52,061 nt of DNA, taken from assembly GCF_001666835.1 (NCBI RefSeq), contig NZ_LZJF01000148.1:1-52061 (forward strand), in the 5' to 3' direction. A program made the translations under genes and the position numbers. The stretch is from Mycobacterium sp. E3251 (lineage in GTDB: Bacteria; Actinomycetota; Actinomycetes; Mycobacteriales; Mycobacteriaceae). Shown here one piece after another: positions 34,997 to 42,981 of this stretch. The notes under the pieces are model-generated. The model searched no databases. It worked only from the letters and a program-made list of their open reading frames with translations, and was not told where the DNA came from. Every line of letters begins with the position of its first letter. Position 1 is the first letter of the stretch.

Positions 34997-35469
34997 CCGG
35001 TACGGTCCATCCACTCTTCCAGAGTGTCGGCGGACGGCAGGCAGACTGCGCGCTCGATCTTCTGGAACAGATCGGCACCGTACTCGACGGTGGATCGGAC
35101 CAGGTTACCCAGCCCCTCGACGTGGATGCCGTCGCTCAGCAGGTAAGCGTTCTCACCGACCACGCTGACATGGCTGGGCCGGGCGGTCTCGCGCACAAAC
35201 GCCTTGGGCCAATGGGTTTCGCGATTCCAGTCGTTGACCAACTCCATCAGGCGCGTCCGCTCGGTGGCGGGGTAGTGCCCGGCGGGGCTGATCGAGATCT
35301 CGAAGACATCGCGCCGCAAACCGTTGATACGCAGGTTCACGTGCAGCTTGCCGCGCTCGTAGCTGGGCAGCATCATGAACTCCTCGCCGTCATCGCTGCG
35401 GAAGAAGCGCAACTCACGCGATCGCAGGTAGCGTTCGATCAGCTCGGTACTCAGCGGTTCGATCTGCAT
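34993..35469 (-). CDS. YbjN-domain protein
   Basis: A 158-residue protein with the YbjN fold, related to type III secretion chaperones. Visible hallmarks are LIERYLRSREL at the start, FFRSDDGEEFMM, LRINGLRRDVFEISISPA, LMELVNDWNRETHWPKAF, and a later LLSDGIHVEGLG...LVRSTVE helix. No signal peptide. It is the last minus-strand gene of the inserted cassette at 35-37.7 kb, separated from the likely immunity gene by a decayed coding stretch. A chaperone or immunity role is suggested only by this context. The start ATG overlaps no neighbour. Confidence 0.85.
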   Translation of the reverse strand: MQIEPLSTELIERYLRSRELRFFRSDDGEEFMMLPSYERGKLHVNLRINGLRRDVFEISISPAGHYPATERTRLMELVNDWNRETHWPKAFVRETARPSHVSVVGENAYLLSDGIHVEGLGNLVRSTVEYGADLFQKIERAVCLPSADTLEEWMDRTG

Positions 35470-35479
35470 TGCCAGATGA

Positions 35480-35765
35480 TGAGCCCGCAGGCTTGGAGAA
35501 TTCTTGGCGCGTGTCAGGCCGCTTGCGAGTCGGCTTGTTGCGACCGCAGGTCTGCTGGACGAACTCGACGTTATAGGGCACCTTGTGGTCCGCCCCGGGT
35601 CATGCAGAACGCCTGCACGCCAACCGAATCCAGGACCGAGACGTCGGCCGTGTGCCCCAGCGTGTTCGCGATCTCGGCGAGGCAGACGTAGTAGCTGCCG
35701 ACCCGACGGTCCTCAAAAAGCAGAATGGGCGGGCGGGGGGTATACGGCTTCGGGAGGTAGAAGGT
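35480..35765 (-). pseudogene. decayed coding remnant between YbjN and immunity-like gene
   Basis: The minus strand is open from 35765 to a TAA at 35571 and reads ILLFEDRRVGSYYVCLAEIA, then LDSVGVQAFCMTRGGPQ. Just past a one-base frame change near 35575 the next frame continues naturally as YNVEFVQQTCGRNKPTRK down to about 35480, next to the YbjN start. Both parts have good third-position GC. This looks like the C-terminal part of a former protein broken by a frameshift and truncated at its start, overlapping the end of the 35713-36132 gene. It may be an orphan effector domain of the neighbouring toxin-like system, but the family is not recognised. Confidence 0.4.
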
Positions 35766-36132
35766 TCAGGGGGTACTCGTTTCGCGAGAGGACGAGCATG
35801 TCTGCAGGCTTGGAGATATCCACATAGTGGTGGCCTTCGGGGATTCCAGAGTCGACCATTGAGTCCAGCAATACCGTGATTTCCTCCGCCTTGGCGGCAT
35901 CGAGCCGCCAAACCACGAGACCTTCATGGAACTCAACCTCAGCTGCGCCGGGTTCGATGAAAAACTGGTGAATCGTCGCACCATGGTCCAGTTGAGCCGA
36001 ACCATGCTGCGCCGCTTGGGTCACCGCGGCCCGCACTTCACTTACCCCGGCGTCGTCCATGGCCAACAACACCGCGTCATCGCCGAAGTGCAACTTCTCG
36101 GCCAGTTCGGCATAGATCAGGCTCATAAGCAC
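35713..36132 (-). CDS. likely immunity protein of T7SS toxin-like cassette
   Basis: A 139-residue soluble protein immediately downstream (44 bp) of the WXG/effector gene on the same strand. It begins MLMSLIYAELAEKLHFGDD and contains HQFFIEPGAAEVEFHEGLVVW, SGIPEGHHYVDIS and a Pro-rich end (PPEAVYPPPAH). It is acidic overall with mixed alpha/beta pattern, no signal peptide and no membrane helix, as expected for a cytoplasmic immunity protein. GTG at 36132 and ATG at 36126 are both possible starts, with gagaaag upstream. The immunity role rests on position, size and charge only; no family was recognised. Confidence 0.7.
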   Translation of the reverse strand: MLMSLIYAELAEKLHFGDDAVLLAMDDAGVSEVRAAVTQAAQHGSAQLDHGATIHQFFIEPGAAEVEFHEGLVVWRLDAAKAEEITVLLDSMVDSGIPEGHHYVDISKPADMLVLSRNEYPLNLLPPEAVYPPPAHSAF

Positions 36133-36176
36133 CGTGCTTTCTCACCGTTAAACAAGATCGTAATGGCCAGATTGTG

Positions 36177-37307
36177 TTAGTGGCTGCCGGCCGGACCTTC
36201 CTCCCATTCTTCGATGTTGGTTTCACCAAGCCAGTGCGGATGGGCGTGGGGAGGCGGGACTACTTGTGGTCCGAAGGAGGGTCCGCCGCCAATCATCGGC
36301 CCCTCACCGAGCTTTGGCGCTGGTGGTTTAGGCGCAGGGGGTGCGGGTTGCGGGGCTGGGGCGGCGGGCGGGGTGCCGACCGTGCCCGAGCGCGGCGGAG
36401 CTACCCCTTCCTTATGGGTTGGGAGGTCGTTGATTCCGACGTTTCTCCACTGATCAAATTTCTGTGCGTGCGGGTTGTAATCCCAATGCGGGTAGTGACG
36501 TGAATCCTGGCCGGGGTCGTATCGCCACTCGCCACCGTCCTTGTCCCACAAGCTCTGGCCACCTTTCGACGCGACACTCGGCTTACTAGCTGGTCCTGTG
36601 GTCAGTGGTCCTTCGACAGGTGGGCGAAGGCCTTCAGGTGGCAATCCTGGGCCTGCAGGCGGTCCTTGAGGGTATGGCGGTGGCGGTGGCTCCCATGGCG
36701 GCCGGGCTGGGTCATCTTTAAAGGTGTGGTTGTCAACGCTGTAAACGTGGCTGTCTTTCGGTGGACTGCCAAGGGCTGGGTGTCGCGGGAAACTGGCGCC
36801 GATGCCAGCTAGGGCGGTGGAAATCTTGCCAGCGACCTGTTGGTCCAGTGCGACGAGCTGGGCAGCGCGCTGACGGATATCGCTGGCGAGTGTTTGCGCT
36901 TCGCCTTGGCGAACTGCTCGCTGTGCGGTCGATCCGCCGCTCAGGCGATCGGTAACCGAAAGGTCCTCGCCTACCTCGTATCCCGCACTCTGGGCAACTT
37001 GTACGGCATAGCGGAGGCGGGAGCGGGCCACGTGCAAATCCGAGGATGCGTTGCGCGCGACACGGGCCGCCGCCTGTAGCTGGTCGGCTGCCGCGCTGGT
37101 GGTTCGCATGTCGGCGTGCGTCGTGACGCGCACCGCATCGGCGGCTTCACCTCGCCAATCGACCGAGACGGCTTCCCGCCAGACCTGGTGGGACAGTGCA
37201 TAGCTGCGCTCGGCAACGGTCTCCCATTGGACGGCCGCATCCGTGAGATGGTCAGTGGGCCAGGCTAACAGCGCTGACAGCCCAGGAACCCCTGCGATCG
37301 CGGCCAT
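36177..37307 (-). CDS. WXG-type T7SS substrate with candidate effector (toxin) domain
   Basis: A 376-residue protein in three parts. Residues 1-170 are a long helical domain with a WxG turn (DWRGEAADAV, W51) and a YxxxE secretion-type motif (YEVGE, 110-114). Residues 175-245 are a Pro-rich linker. Residues 248-297 form a compact aromatic/His-rich module (SLWDKDGGEWRYDPG, HYPHWDYN, WRNVGINDLP). A 75-residue Pro/Ala/Gly tail ends HPHWLGETNIEEWEE. It starts two bases after the EspC-like gene and precedes the putative immunity gene. The layout matches actinobacterial T7SS polymorphic toxins. H271, H274, D276 and W275 are candidate active-site residues. Toxicity is inferred. Confidence 0.75.
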   Translation of the reverse strand: MAAIAGVPGLSALLAWPTDHLTDAAVQWETVAERSYALSHQVWREAVSVDWRGEAADAVRVTTHADMRTTSAAADQLQAAARVARNASSDLHVARSRLRYAVQVAQSAGYEVGEDLSVTDRLSGGSTAQRAVRQGEAQTLASDIRQRAAQLVALDQQVAGKISTALAGIGASFPRHPALGSPPKDSHVYSVDNHTFKDDPARPPWEPPPPPYPQGPPAGPGLPPEGLRPPVEGPLTTGPASKPSVASKGGQSLWDKDGGEWRYDPGQDSRHYPHWDYNPHAQKFDQWRNVGINDLPTHKEGVAPPRSGTVGTPPAAPAPQPAPPAPKPPAPKLGEGPMIGGGPSFGPQVVPPPHAHPHWLGETNIEEWEEGPAGSH

Positions 37308-37309
37308 CG

Positions 37310-37651
37310 CTACACGCTGGTCACCGGTTGCATCACAGAGGCCAGACGATTAGCCGCTTGAGCCTCGTTGGCAAGGTAGCGGGTGTCTGCTTCAGCGACG
37401 TGCGCAGCGCAAGAACTTACCCGCGTGGCCAATGCCATGGAGAAGACAGTGACTTCGGCGTGGGCGGCATTGACTGCGGCCGTGCTGGGCTGCCACGAAA
37501 AGCCGAGATTGGCCGGCGACGCCGTCGCGTTTAGTGCCTCAGCAGAGGCGGCCCAGCGGGTGGCCATCGCCTGCAAACCCGCTGTATGCACCCGTAATAT
37601 CTCATGCACGAGCGAAAGTTTAGGCAACCGACGTCGGTGTGGGCCAGTCAC
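37310..37651 (-). CDS. EspC/WXG100-like partner of the T7SS substrate
   Basis: A 113-residue, mostly helical protein of the EspC/ESX-substrate type. A first helix (LVHEILRVHTAGLQAMATRW) leads to a turn with tryptophan (LGFSWQPSTA, W53), a second helix, and a C-terminal YLANEAQ that supplies the YxxxE secretion motif (Y92, E96). It lies two bases before the larger WXG protein, the usual arrangement for two helical partners that dimerise before export. The GTG at 37651 is the longest start; a GTG at 37609 is possible. It is the first gene of the inserted minus-strand cassette. Confidence 0.75.
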   Translation of the reverse strand: MTGPHRRRLPKLSLVHEILRVHTAGLQAMATRWAASAEALNATASPANLGFSWQPSTAAVNAAHAEVTVFSMALATRVSSCAAHVAEADTRYLANEAQAANRLASVMQPVTSV

Positions 37652-37892
37652 CGTGACCGCTCATGCATTGCCGCCTCATCTCGCAGCGTGCGCGGGACCT
37701 TTCAGCTCGTTAATCCGCCAAGCTGGCTACTGAGCGACTGGTTGTGCCGTGTATCCGTTTCGGCATGGCGCACCAGGGTGAGAGACGCCGAACCCCCGAA
37801 TATGCAAACTGGTGACCATCTAGCGCGTAGCTCGTAAACACCGAGCGCGAAACAGCCCAATTCTCTGGCCGATGTGGGGCGCACTACAGACG
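37652..37892. other. 241-bp gap between T7SS cassette and ligase gene
   Basis: No gene accepted. Plus- and minus-strand frames here are short and have poor third-position GC. The interval must contain the promoter of the EspC-like/WXG/immunity unit on the minus strand. It also marks one edge of the lower-GC inserted segment. Confidence 0.5.
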
Positions 37893-39374
37893 TCAGCTCG
37901 CTTCCGCCGCCTGCAGGCGGGCGACGATCTCGGCGCGCACCGCGGACCGCCGGGCCTTGCCGGCGTCGTCACGCAACGGGGCGTCGACGAATTCGACGAA
38001 GTCGGGGGTCGGCGGCACCTTGTACGCCGCGAGGTGCTCGCGCAGAAATTCCAGCACCCCGGCGGCGTCCAGCGTGGAACCGTCTGCCGCGTGCACCAGC
38101 GCGTAGGGCACCTGTCCCAGATCGACGTCGGGAACGCCGACCACGAGGCAGGACAACACGTCCGGGTGTGCCGACAACGCATTTTCGATCTCGGCTGGGT
38201 ACACGTTGCGGCCGCCGACGGTGAACATGTCGACGCGACGATCGGAAAGGTACAGGAACCCGTCGGCGTCGAAATGGCCCAGATCGCCGAGGGAATCCCA
38301 GCCGTCGCGGCTCTTCGCCGTGGCGCCGACGTAGCGGTAGGTGGGCGCGCTGCCCGCGCCGGGACGCATGTAGATCTCGCCGACCACGCCGGGCGGGCAG
38401 GGGTTGCCGTCGTCGTCGAGCACCTTCATCTCGCCGGCAACCACCACGCCCACCGAGCCGCGGTGGGTCAGCCACTGGTCGCCGGAGATGAAGGTGAGCG
38501 CCTGTAATTCCGTGCCGCCGTAGAGTTCCCAGACTTTCTCCGGCGCAAGCAGGTCGATCCACGCCTGCTTGACGGCGGGCGGGCACGGCGCCCCCATGTG
38601 CCAGAACCGCCGGATGGATGAGAGGTCGTAGGACCCGGGATCGGCGTGGTAGACGGGCAGCGCCCGCTGCATGATCGTCGGCACCGTGGTCAGGAAGGTC
38701 ACGCGGTGTTCGGTGATCAGCCGCAGGAACCGCTCCGGGTCGAACCGGCTCATCAACACCAGGTGATGGCGCATCAACAGGGCAAGCGTCGCGGTGGTGA
38801 AACCGGTGTTGTGGGACAACGGGATCGGGACGAGGGTGGTGTCGCCCTCTTGCGCGCCGAGGGGATAGCCGATGGCGGCCGGTATCCGGCTGTCACCGCC
38901 GGATTCGATGAGCTTGGGCCGGCCGGTGCTGCCGCCGGACCCCATCGCCTTCCACACCGGCGACACCGCTTCCGGCAGCGGCGCGTCGGAGCATTCCGGG
39001 CCGGGGGTGAAACCGGCTGGGACGCTGGGAATTTGGGGATGCTCGCGGCCCACCAGCAGGGCCGGCGGCCGCAGCTCCAGCAGCCCTTGCAGCTCCGCGT
39101 CCGGCAACCGCGCCGACAGCGGCTGGGGCACCGCGCCCAGCTTCCAGCACGCCACCGCGGCCTGGATCCACTCCACGGAGTTGGGCAGCACCATGGTCAC
39201 GTAGTCGCCTACGCCGACGCCGCGGTCGGCGTAGGCGCGGGCCAACCGGTTCGTGGAGGCGTCGAGTTCGGTGCGGGTGAGCGTCAGCCCGTCACAGGTG
39301 ACGGCGGGCTCGTCGGGCGCGAGTTGGGCCAGCGCGGCGATCTGGGTGCCGATCGGCGCGACCGGCTCACTCAT
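37893..39374 (-). CDS. acyl-CoA ligase of bile-acid-CoA-ligase-like type
   Basis: A 493-residue AMP-forming ligase. Its ATP loop is GSGGSTGRPKL (about 144-154) instead of the usual S-S-G-T-T-G, a form I associate with bile-acid or steroid CoA ligases. Further motifs are WELYGGTELQ, DSLGDLGHFDADGFLYL, the hinge RRVDMFTVGGRNVYPAE, and a C-terminal RDDAGKARRS with the lysine. Its start overlaps the end of the lactonase gene by eight bases, so the two are translated together. A sterol-derived or lactone-derived acid as substrate is an attractive inference. The 241 bp upstream of the EspC-like gene separate it from the inserted cassette. Confidence 0.88.
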   Translation of the reverse strand: MSEPVAPIGTQIAALAQLAPDEPAVTCDGLTLTRTELDASTNRLARAYADRGVGVGDYVTMVLPNSVEWIQAAVACWKLGAVPQPLSARLPDAELQGLLELRPPALLVGREHPQIPSVPAGFTPGPECSDAPLPEAVSPVWKAMGSGGSTGRPKLIESGGDSRIPAAIGYPLGAQEGDTTLVPIPLSHNTGFTTATLALLMRHHLVLMSRFDPERFLRLITEHRVTFLTTVPTIMQRALPVYHADPGSYDLSSIRRFWHMGAPCPPAVKQAWIDLLAPEKVWELYGGTELQALTFISGDQWLTHRGSVGVVVAGEMKVLDDDGNPCPPGVVGEIYMRPGAGSAPTYRYVGATAKSRDGWDSLGDLGHFDADGFLYLSDRRVDMFTVGGRNVYPAEIENALSAHPDVLSCLVVGVPDVDLGQVPYALVHAADGSTLDAAGVLEFLREHLAAYKVPPTPDFVEFVDAPLRDDAGKARRSAVRAEIVARLQAAEAS

Positions 39375-40347
39375 ATGCGCCCTGGCGCTCGAAGATGCGG
39401 CGGGGGTTGTCGACCAGCATGGTGTGCAGCTGCTCGTCGGTGACGCCGCGCTCCTTGAGCGCGGGGATGACGTCGTTGTGGATGTGCAGGTAATGCCAAT
39501 TCGGCGCCATCTGGGGAACCAGCTCTTCGGGCAGCGCGTCGAAATAGCAGTTGGCGTCGTGCGAGAGCACCATCTTGTCGGCGTGCCCGCGCTCGCACAT
39601 CTGTGCCACGATCTTCACCCGCTCCTCGAACGGCGAGATCACGTCGAGGCCGAAACGGTCCATCCCGAGATACGAGCCCGCGGCGATGAGCTCCTCGAGG
39701 TACCCGATGTCGGTGCTGTCACCGGAATGGCCGATGACCACCCGGGTCAGGTCGACGCCCTCCTCTTCGAAGATGCGCTGCTGTTCGAGCCCGCGCCGCA
39801 GCCCGGCGTGGGTGTGCGTGGAGATCGGCACCCCGGTGCGCTTGTGCGCCTGGGCGACGGCGCGCAGCACCCGCTCGACGCCGGGGGTGAGGCCCGGCTC
39901 GTCGGTGGCGCACTTGAGGATCCCGGCCTTGACGCCGGTGTCGGCGATGCCCTGCTCGATGTCGCGGACGAACATCTCCGTCATGATCTCCGGGCCGTCC
40001 AACATGCCGCCCGGGCCCTCGTAGTGGAACCGGAACGGCACGTCGTTGTAGGTGTAAAGCCCGGTCGCCACAACGATATTCAGGTCGGTGGCCGCGGCGA
40101 CGCGCGCGATGCGCGGGATGTAGCGGCCGAGCCCGATCACAGTGAGGTCCACGATGGTGTCCACCCCGCGGGACTTCAGCTCGTTGAGCCGGTCGACGGC
40201 GTCGGCCACCCGGCGTTCCTCGTCGCCCCAGGCTTCGGGGTAGTTCAGGGCGATCTCCGTGGTCATGATGAACACGTGCTCGTGCATGAGCGTCACGCCG
40301 AGGTCGGAGGTATCGATGGCGCCGCGGGCGGTATTGAGTTCTGACAC
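39367..40347 (-). CDS. php: phosphotriesterase-like lactonase (PLL)
   Basis: A binuclear-metal hydrolase of 326 residues with mainly lactonase activity in this family. Metal ligands are visible as LMHEHVF (about residues 20-26), the bridging lysine in ILKCATDEP (about 144), STHTHAG and IGHSGDS histidines, and the C-terminal aspartate in VLSHDANC. RFGLDV is in the loop typical of PLL enzymes. Matches Rv0230c. It precedes and overlaps the acyl-CoA ligase gene, suggesting ring opening of a lactone followed by CoA activation of the acid. Divergent from fadE4 by 125 bp. Confidence 0.95.
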   Translation of the reverse strand: MSELNTARGAIDTSDLGVTLMHEHVFIMTTEIALNYPEAWGDEERRVADAVDRLNELKSRGVDTIVDLTVIGLGRYIPRIARVAAATDLNIVVATGLYTYNDVPFRFHYEGPGGMLDGPEIMTEMFVRDIEQGIADTGVKAGILKCATDEPGLTPGVERVLRAVAQAHKRTGVPISTHTHAGLRRGLEQQRIFEEEGVDLTRVVIGHSGDSTDIGYLEELIAAGSYLGMDRFGLDVISPFEERVKIVAQMCERGHADKMVLSHDANCYFDALPEELVPQMAPNWHYLHIHNDVIPALKERGVTDEQLHTMLVDNPRRIFERQGAYE

Positions 40348-40472
40348 GGGACTGATGCTAGGTCGACTCGGTGGTCGGACAACAGTGCCGATTTATTCCG
40401 GTCCGCCCCGACGGCCCCGGCGGTGCAGTACCGTCACCCTCGTCCGAACCGGAACCCCGCGGGAGCCCCGTC

Positions 40473-42179
40473 ATGCTGCTCAATCCCAACCATCTGCAAC
40501 GTCAATATCCAGACCGTCGCTCGGGGGAGATCATGGCCGCGACGGTGGACTTCTTCGAGTCGCGGGGCAAGGCGCGGCTGAAGTCCGATGATCACGAACG
40601 GGTGTGGTACTCAGACTTTTTGGACCACATCGGGCGCGAGCGCATCTTCGCCTCGCTGCTGACGCCGTCCGAGTACGGTGCCTCAGAAGCGGATGCCTGC
40701 CGCTGGGACACCTACCGGATCAGCGAGTTCGCCGAGATCGTGGGCTTCTACGGGCTGAGCTACTGGTACCCCTTCCAGGTCACGGCGCTGGGTTTGGGCC
40801 CGATCTGGATGAGCGACAACACCGACGCCAAGCGCAAGGCCGCCGCGCAGCTGGAGGCCGGCGAGGTGTTCGCCTTCGGCCTGTCGGAGCAGACCCACGG
40901 CGCCGACGTCTACCAGACCGACATGATCCTGACGCCGTCGGAGAACGGCTGGGTCGCTAATGGCGAGAAGTACTACATCGGCAACGCCAACGTGGCGCGG
41001 ATGGTCTCCACCTTCGGCAAGATCGCCGGATCTGACGAGTATGTGTTCTTCGCCGCCGACTCCCAGCACGACCGGTACGACCTGATCAAGAACGTGGTGA
41101 ACTCGCAGAACTACGTCGCCAACTACGCGCTGCGCGACTACCCGGTCACCGAGGCCGACATCCTGCATCGCGGTCCCGGGGCCTTCCACGCCGCGCTCAA
41201 CACCGTCAACGTCTGCAAGTACAACCTGGGCTGGGGCGCGGTCGGCATGTGCACCCACGCCATGTACGAGGCGGTCACCCACGCCTCCAACCGCGTCCTG
41301 TACGGGACCGTCGTCACCGACTTCAGCCATGTGCGGCGGTTGCTCACTGACGCCTACCTGCGGCTGGTCGCGATGAGGCTGGTCGCCACCCGAGCCTGCG
41401 ACTACATGCGCGGCGCCTCGGCGGATGACCGGCGCTACCTGCTGTACAGCCCGCTCACCAAGGCCAAGATCACCAGCGAAGGGGAGCGGGTCGTCATCGC
41501 GCTGTGGGACGTGATCGCCGCCAAAGGGGTGGAGAAGGACACCTTCTTCGAGGCCGTGACCCGCGAGATCGGTTTGCTGCCAAGGCTCGAGGGCACGGTG
41601 CACATCAACATCGGGCTGCTCGCCAAGTTCATGCCCAACTTCCTGTTCGCCCCCAACGCCGACCTGCCGATCATCGGCCGGCGCGACGACGCGGCCGATG
41701 ACACGTTCCTGTTCGCGCAAGGACCGACCGGGGGTTTGGGCAAGGTGCGCTTCCACGACTGGCGGGCGCCGTTCGACGGCTTCGGGCACCTGCCCAACGT
41801 GGCATTGCTGCGCAAGCAGATCGACGTGCTCGCCGACATGCTGGCCAGCGCGACCCCCGATGCCGCGCAGCAGCGGGACGTCGACTTCGCGTTCGCCGTG
41901 GGCCAGTTGTTCGCGACGGTGCCCTACGCGCAGCTCATCCTCGAGGAGGCCGCGCTGTCCGACGTCGACGAGACGTTGATCGACGAGATCTTCGCCGTGC
42001 TGGTCCGCGACTTCAACGGCTATGCCGTGGAGCTGAGCGGCAAACCCGCGACGACGGACGACCAAGCCCGATTCGCGACGCGGATGATCCGCCGCCCGGT
42101 GCACGACCCCTCCTGCTATGCGCAGATCTGGAAGGAGCACATCCTTCCCCTCAACGGCGCGTACCAGATGCGGCCTTAG
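40473..42179 (+). CDS. fadE4: acyl-CoA dehydrogenase FadE4-type
   Basis: A 568-residue acyl-CoA dehydrogenase of the long form. The order is an N-terminal helical region (RSGEIMAATVDFFESRG), the FAD/substrate segment FAFGLSEQTHGAD, the beta-domain strand VANGEKYYIGNA, a C-terminal helical domain with RVLYGTVVTDFSHVRR, and a ~150-residue additional C-terminal domain. The ATG at 40473 follows gggag and gives exactly the length I recall for Rv0231. The canonical EGT motif of short members is not obvious, so catalysis may use a different base position. Upstream in-frame starts would run into the lactonase promoter. Confidence 0.92.
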   Translation: MLLNPNHLQRQYPDRRSGEIMAATVDFFESRGKARLKSDDHERVWYSDFLDHIGRERIFASLLTPSEYGASEADACRWDTYRISEFAEIVGFYGLSYWYPFQVTALGLGPIWMSDNTDAKRKAAAQLEAGEVFAFGLSEQTHGADVYQTDMILTPSENGWVANGEKYYIGNANVARMVSTFGKIAGSDEYVFFAADSQHDRYDLIKNVVNSQNYVANYALRDYPVTEADILHRGPGAFHAALNTVNVCKYNLGWGAVGMCTHAMYEAVTHASNRVLYGTVVTDFSHVRRLLTDAYLRLVAMRLVATRACDYMRGASADDRRYLLYSPLTKAKITSEGERVVIALWDVIAAKGVEKDTFFEAVTREIGLLPRLEGTVHINIGLLAKFMPNFLFAPNADLPIIGRRDDAADDTFLFAQGPTGGLGKVRFHDWRAPFDGFGHLPNVALLRKQIDVLADMLASATPDAAQQRDVDFAFAVGQLFATVPYAQLILEEAALSDVDETLIDEIFAVLVRDFNGYAVELSGKPATTDDQARFATRMIRRPVHDPSCYAQIWKEHILPLNGAYQMRP

Positions 42180-42230
42180 AAGCGAACGCCACGCTGGCGT
42201 GATGCTCGGCCGCAAGCGATGCGCCTACCC

Positions 42231-42271
42231 TTGACTGTGACGCAGCTCACCGTAATATGACCAGTGGTCAT
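42231..42271 (+). promoter_or_regulatory. promoter with overlapping TetR-type operator
   Basis: TTGACT at 42231-42236 and TAATAT at 42253-42258 form a good sigma-A-like pair with 16-bp spacing. A perfect 15-bp palindrome, ATGACCA-g-TGGTCAT at 42257-42271, begins at the -10 box and lies just before the TetR gene (start 42289). Binding there would block RNA polymerase, so the TetR/R2lox unit is probably autorepressed. Confidence 0.75.
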
Positions 42272-42288
42272 CGACGTTAGGGGGCGCA

Positions 42289-42981
42289 TTGCCAACGGTG
42301 ACTTGGGGGCGGGTCGACCCCGCCCGACGGGCGGCGATCATCGAAGCCGCGGAACACGAGTTCGGGGCGCACGGGTTCTCCCGCGGCAGCCTCAACGTCA
42401 TCGCGCGGCGGGCCGGTGTCGCCAAAGGCAGCCTGTTCCAGTACTTCGCGGACAAGCGCGACCTGTACGCCTTCATCGCCGACATCGCCAGCCAGCGGGT
42501 GCGCGCGTACATGGAGGACCGCATCCAGGAGCTGGACCCGAGCCGGCCGTTCTTCGACTTCCTCACCGACTGGCTCGACGCGTGGGTGGCCTACTTCGCC
42601 GACCACCCGCACGAGCGCGCGCTGCACGCCGCGGCGACCCTCGAGGTCGACACCGAAGCCCGCGTCAGCGTGCAGAACGTCATCCACCGGCACTACCTGG
42701 AAGTGATGCGGCCCCTCGTTCGGGACGCGAAGGCGCGCGGCGATCTGCGCGCCGACTCGGATACCGACGCGCTGATGTCGTTGCTGCTCTTGATCTTTCC
42801 GCACCTGGCGCTGGCGCCCTACATGCGCGGCCTGGACCCGATCCTCGGGCTCGACGAACCCACCCCGGAGCAGCCGGCCCTGGCCGTGCGCCGGCTCGTC
42901 GGTGTGCTGGCCGCCGCCTTCGCGGCGTCAGCGCGCCCGCCCGTCCAGTCAGCCCCACAACGATCCGAGGAGGTCTCATGA
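42289..42981 (+). CDS. TetR-family regulator, Rv0232 type
   Basis: A 230-residue repressor. The helix-turn-helix is clear: [41 protein letters not shown]. The C-terminal part is a ligand-binding helical domain. The TTG at 42289 follows aggggg and gives the length of the M. tuberculosis homologue. Its stop overlaps the R2lox start in ATGA, so regulator and enzyme are coupled. The palindrome upstream is the obvious operator. The inducing ligand is unknown and may relate to the fatty-acid ligand of R2lox. Confidence 0.93.
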   Translation: MPTVTWGRVDPARRAAIIEAAEHEFGAHGFSRGSLNVIARRAGVAKGSLFQYFADKRDLYAFIADIASQRVRAYMEDRIQELDPSRPFFDFLTDWLDAWVAYFADHPHERALHAAATLEVDTEARVSVQNVIHRHYLEVMRPLVRDAKARGDLRADSDTDALMSLLLLIFPHLALAPYMRGLDPILGLDEPTPEQPALAVRRLVGVLAAAFAASARPPVQSAPQRSEEVS

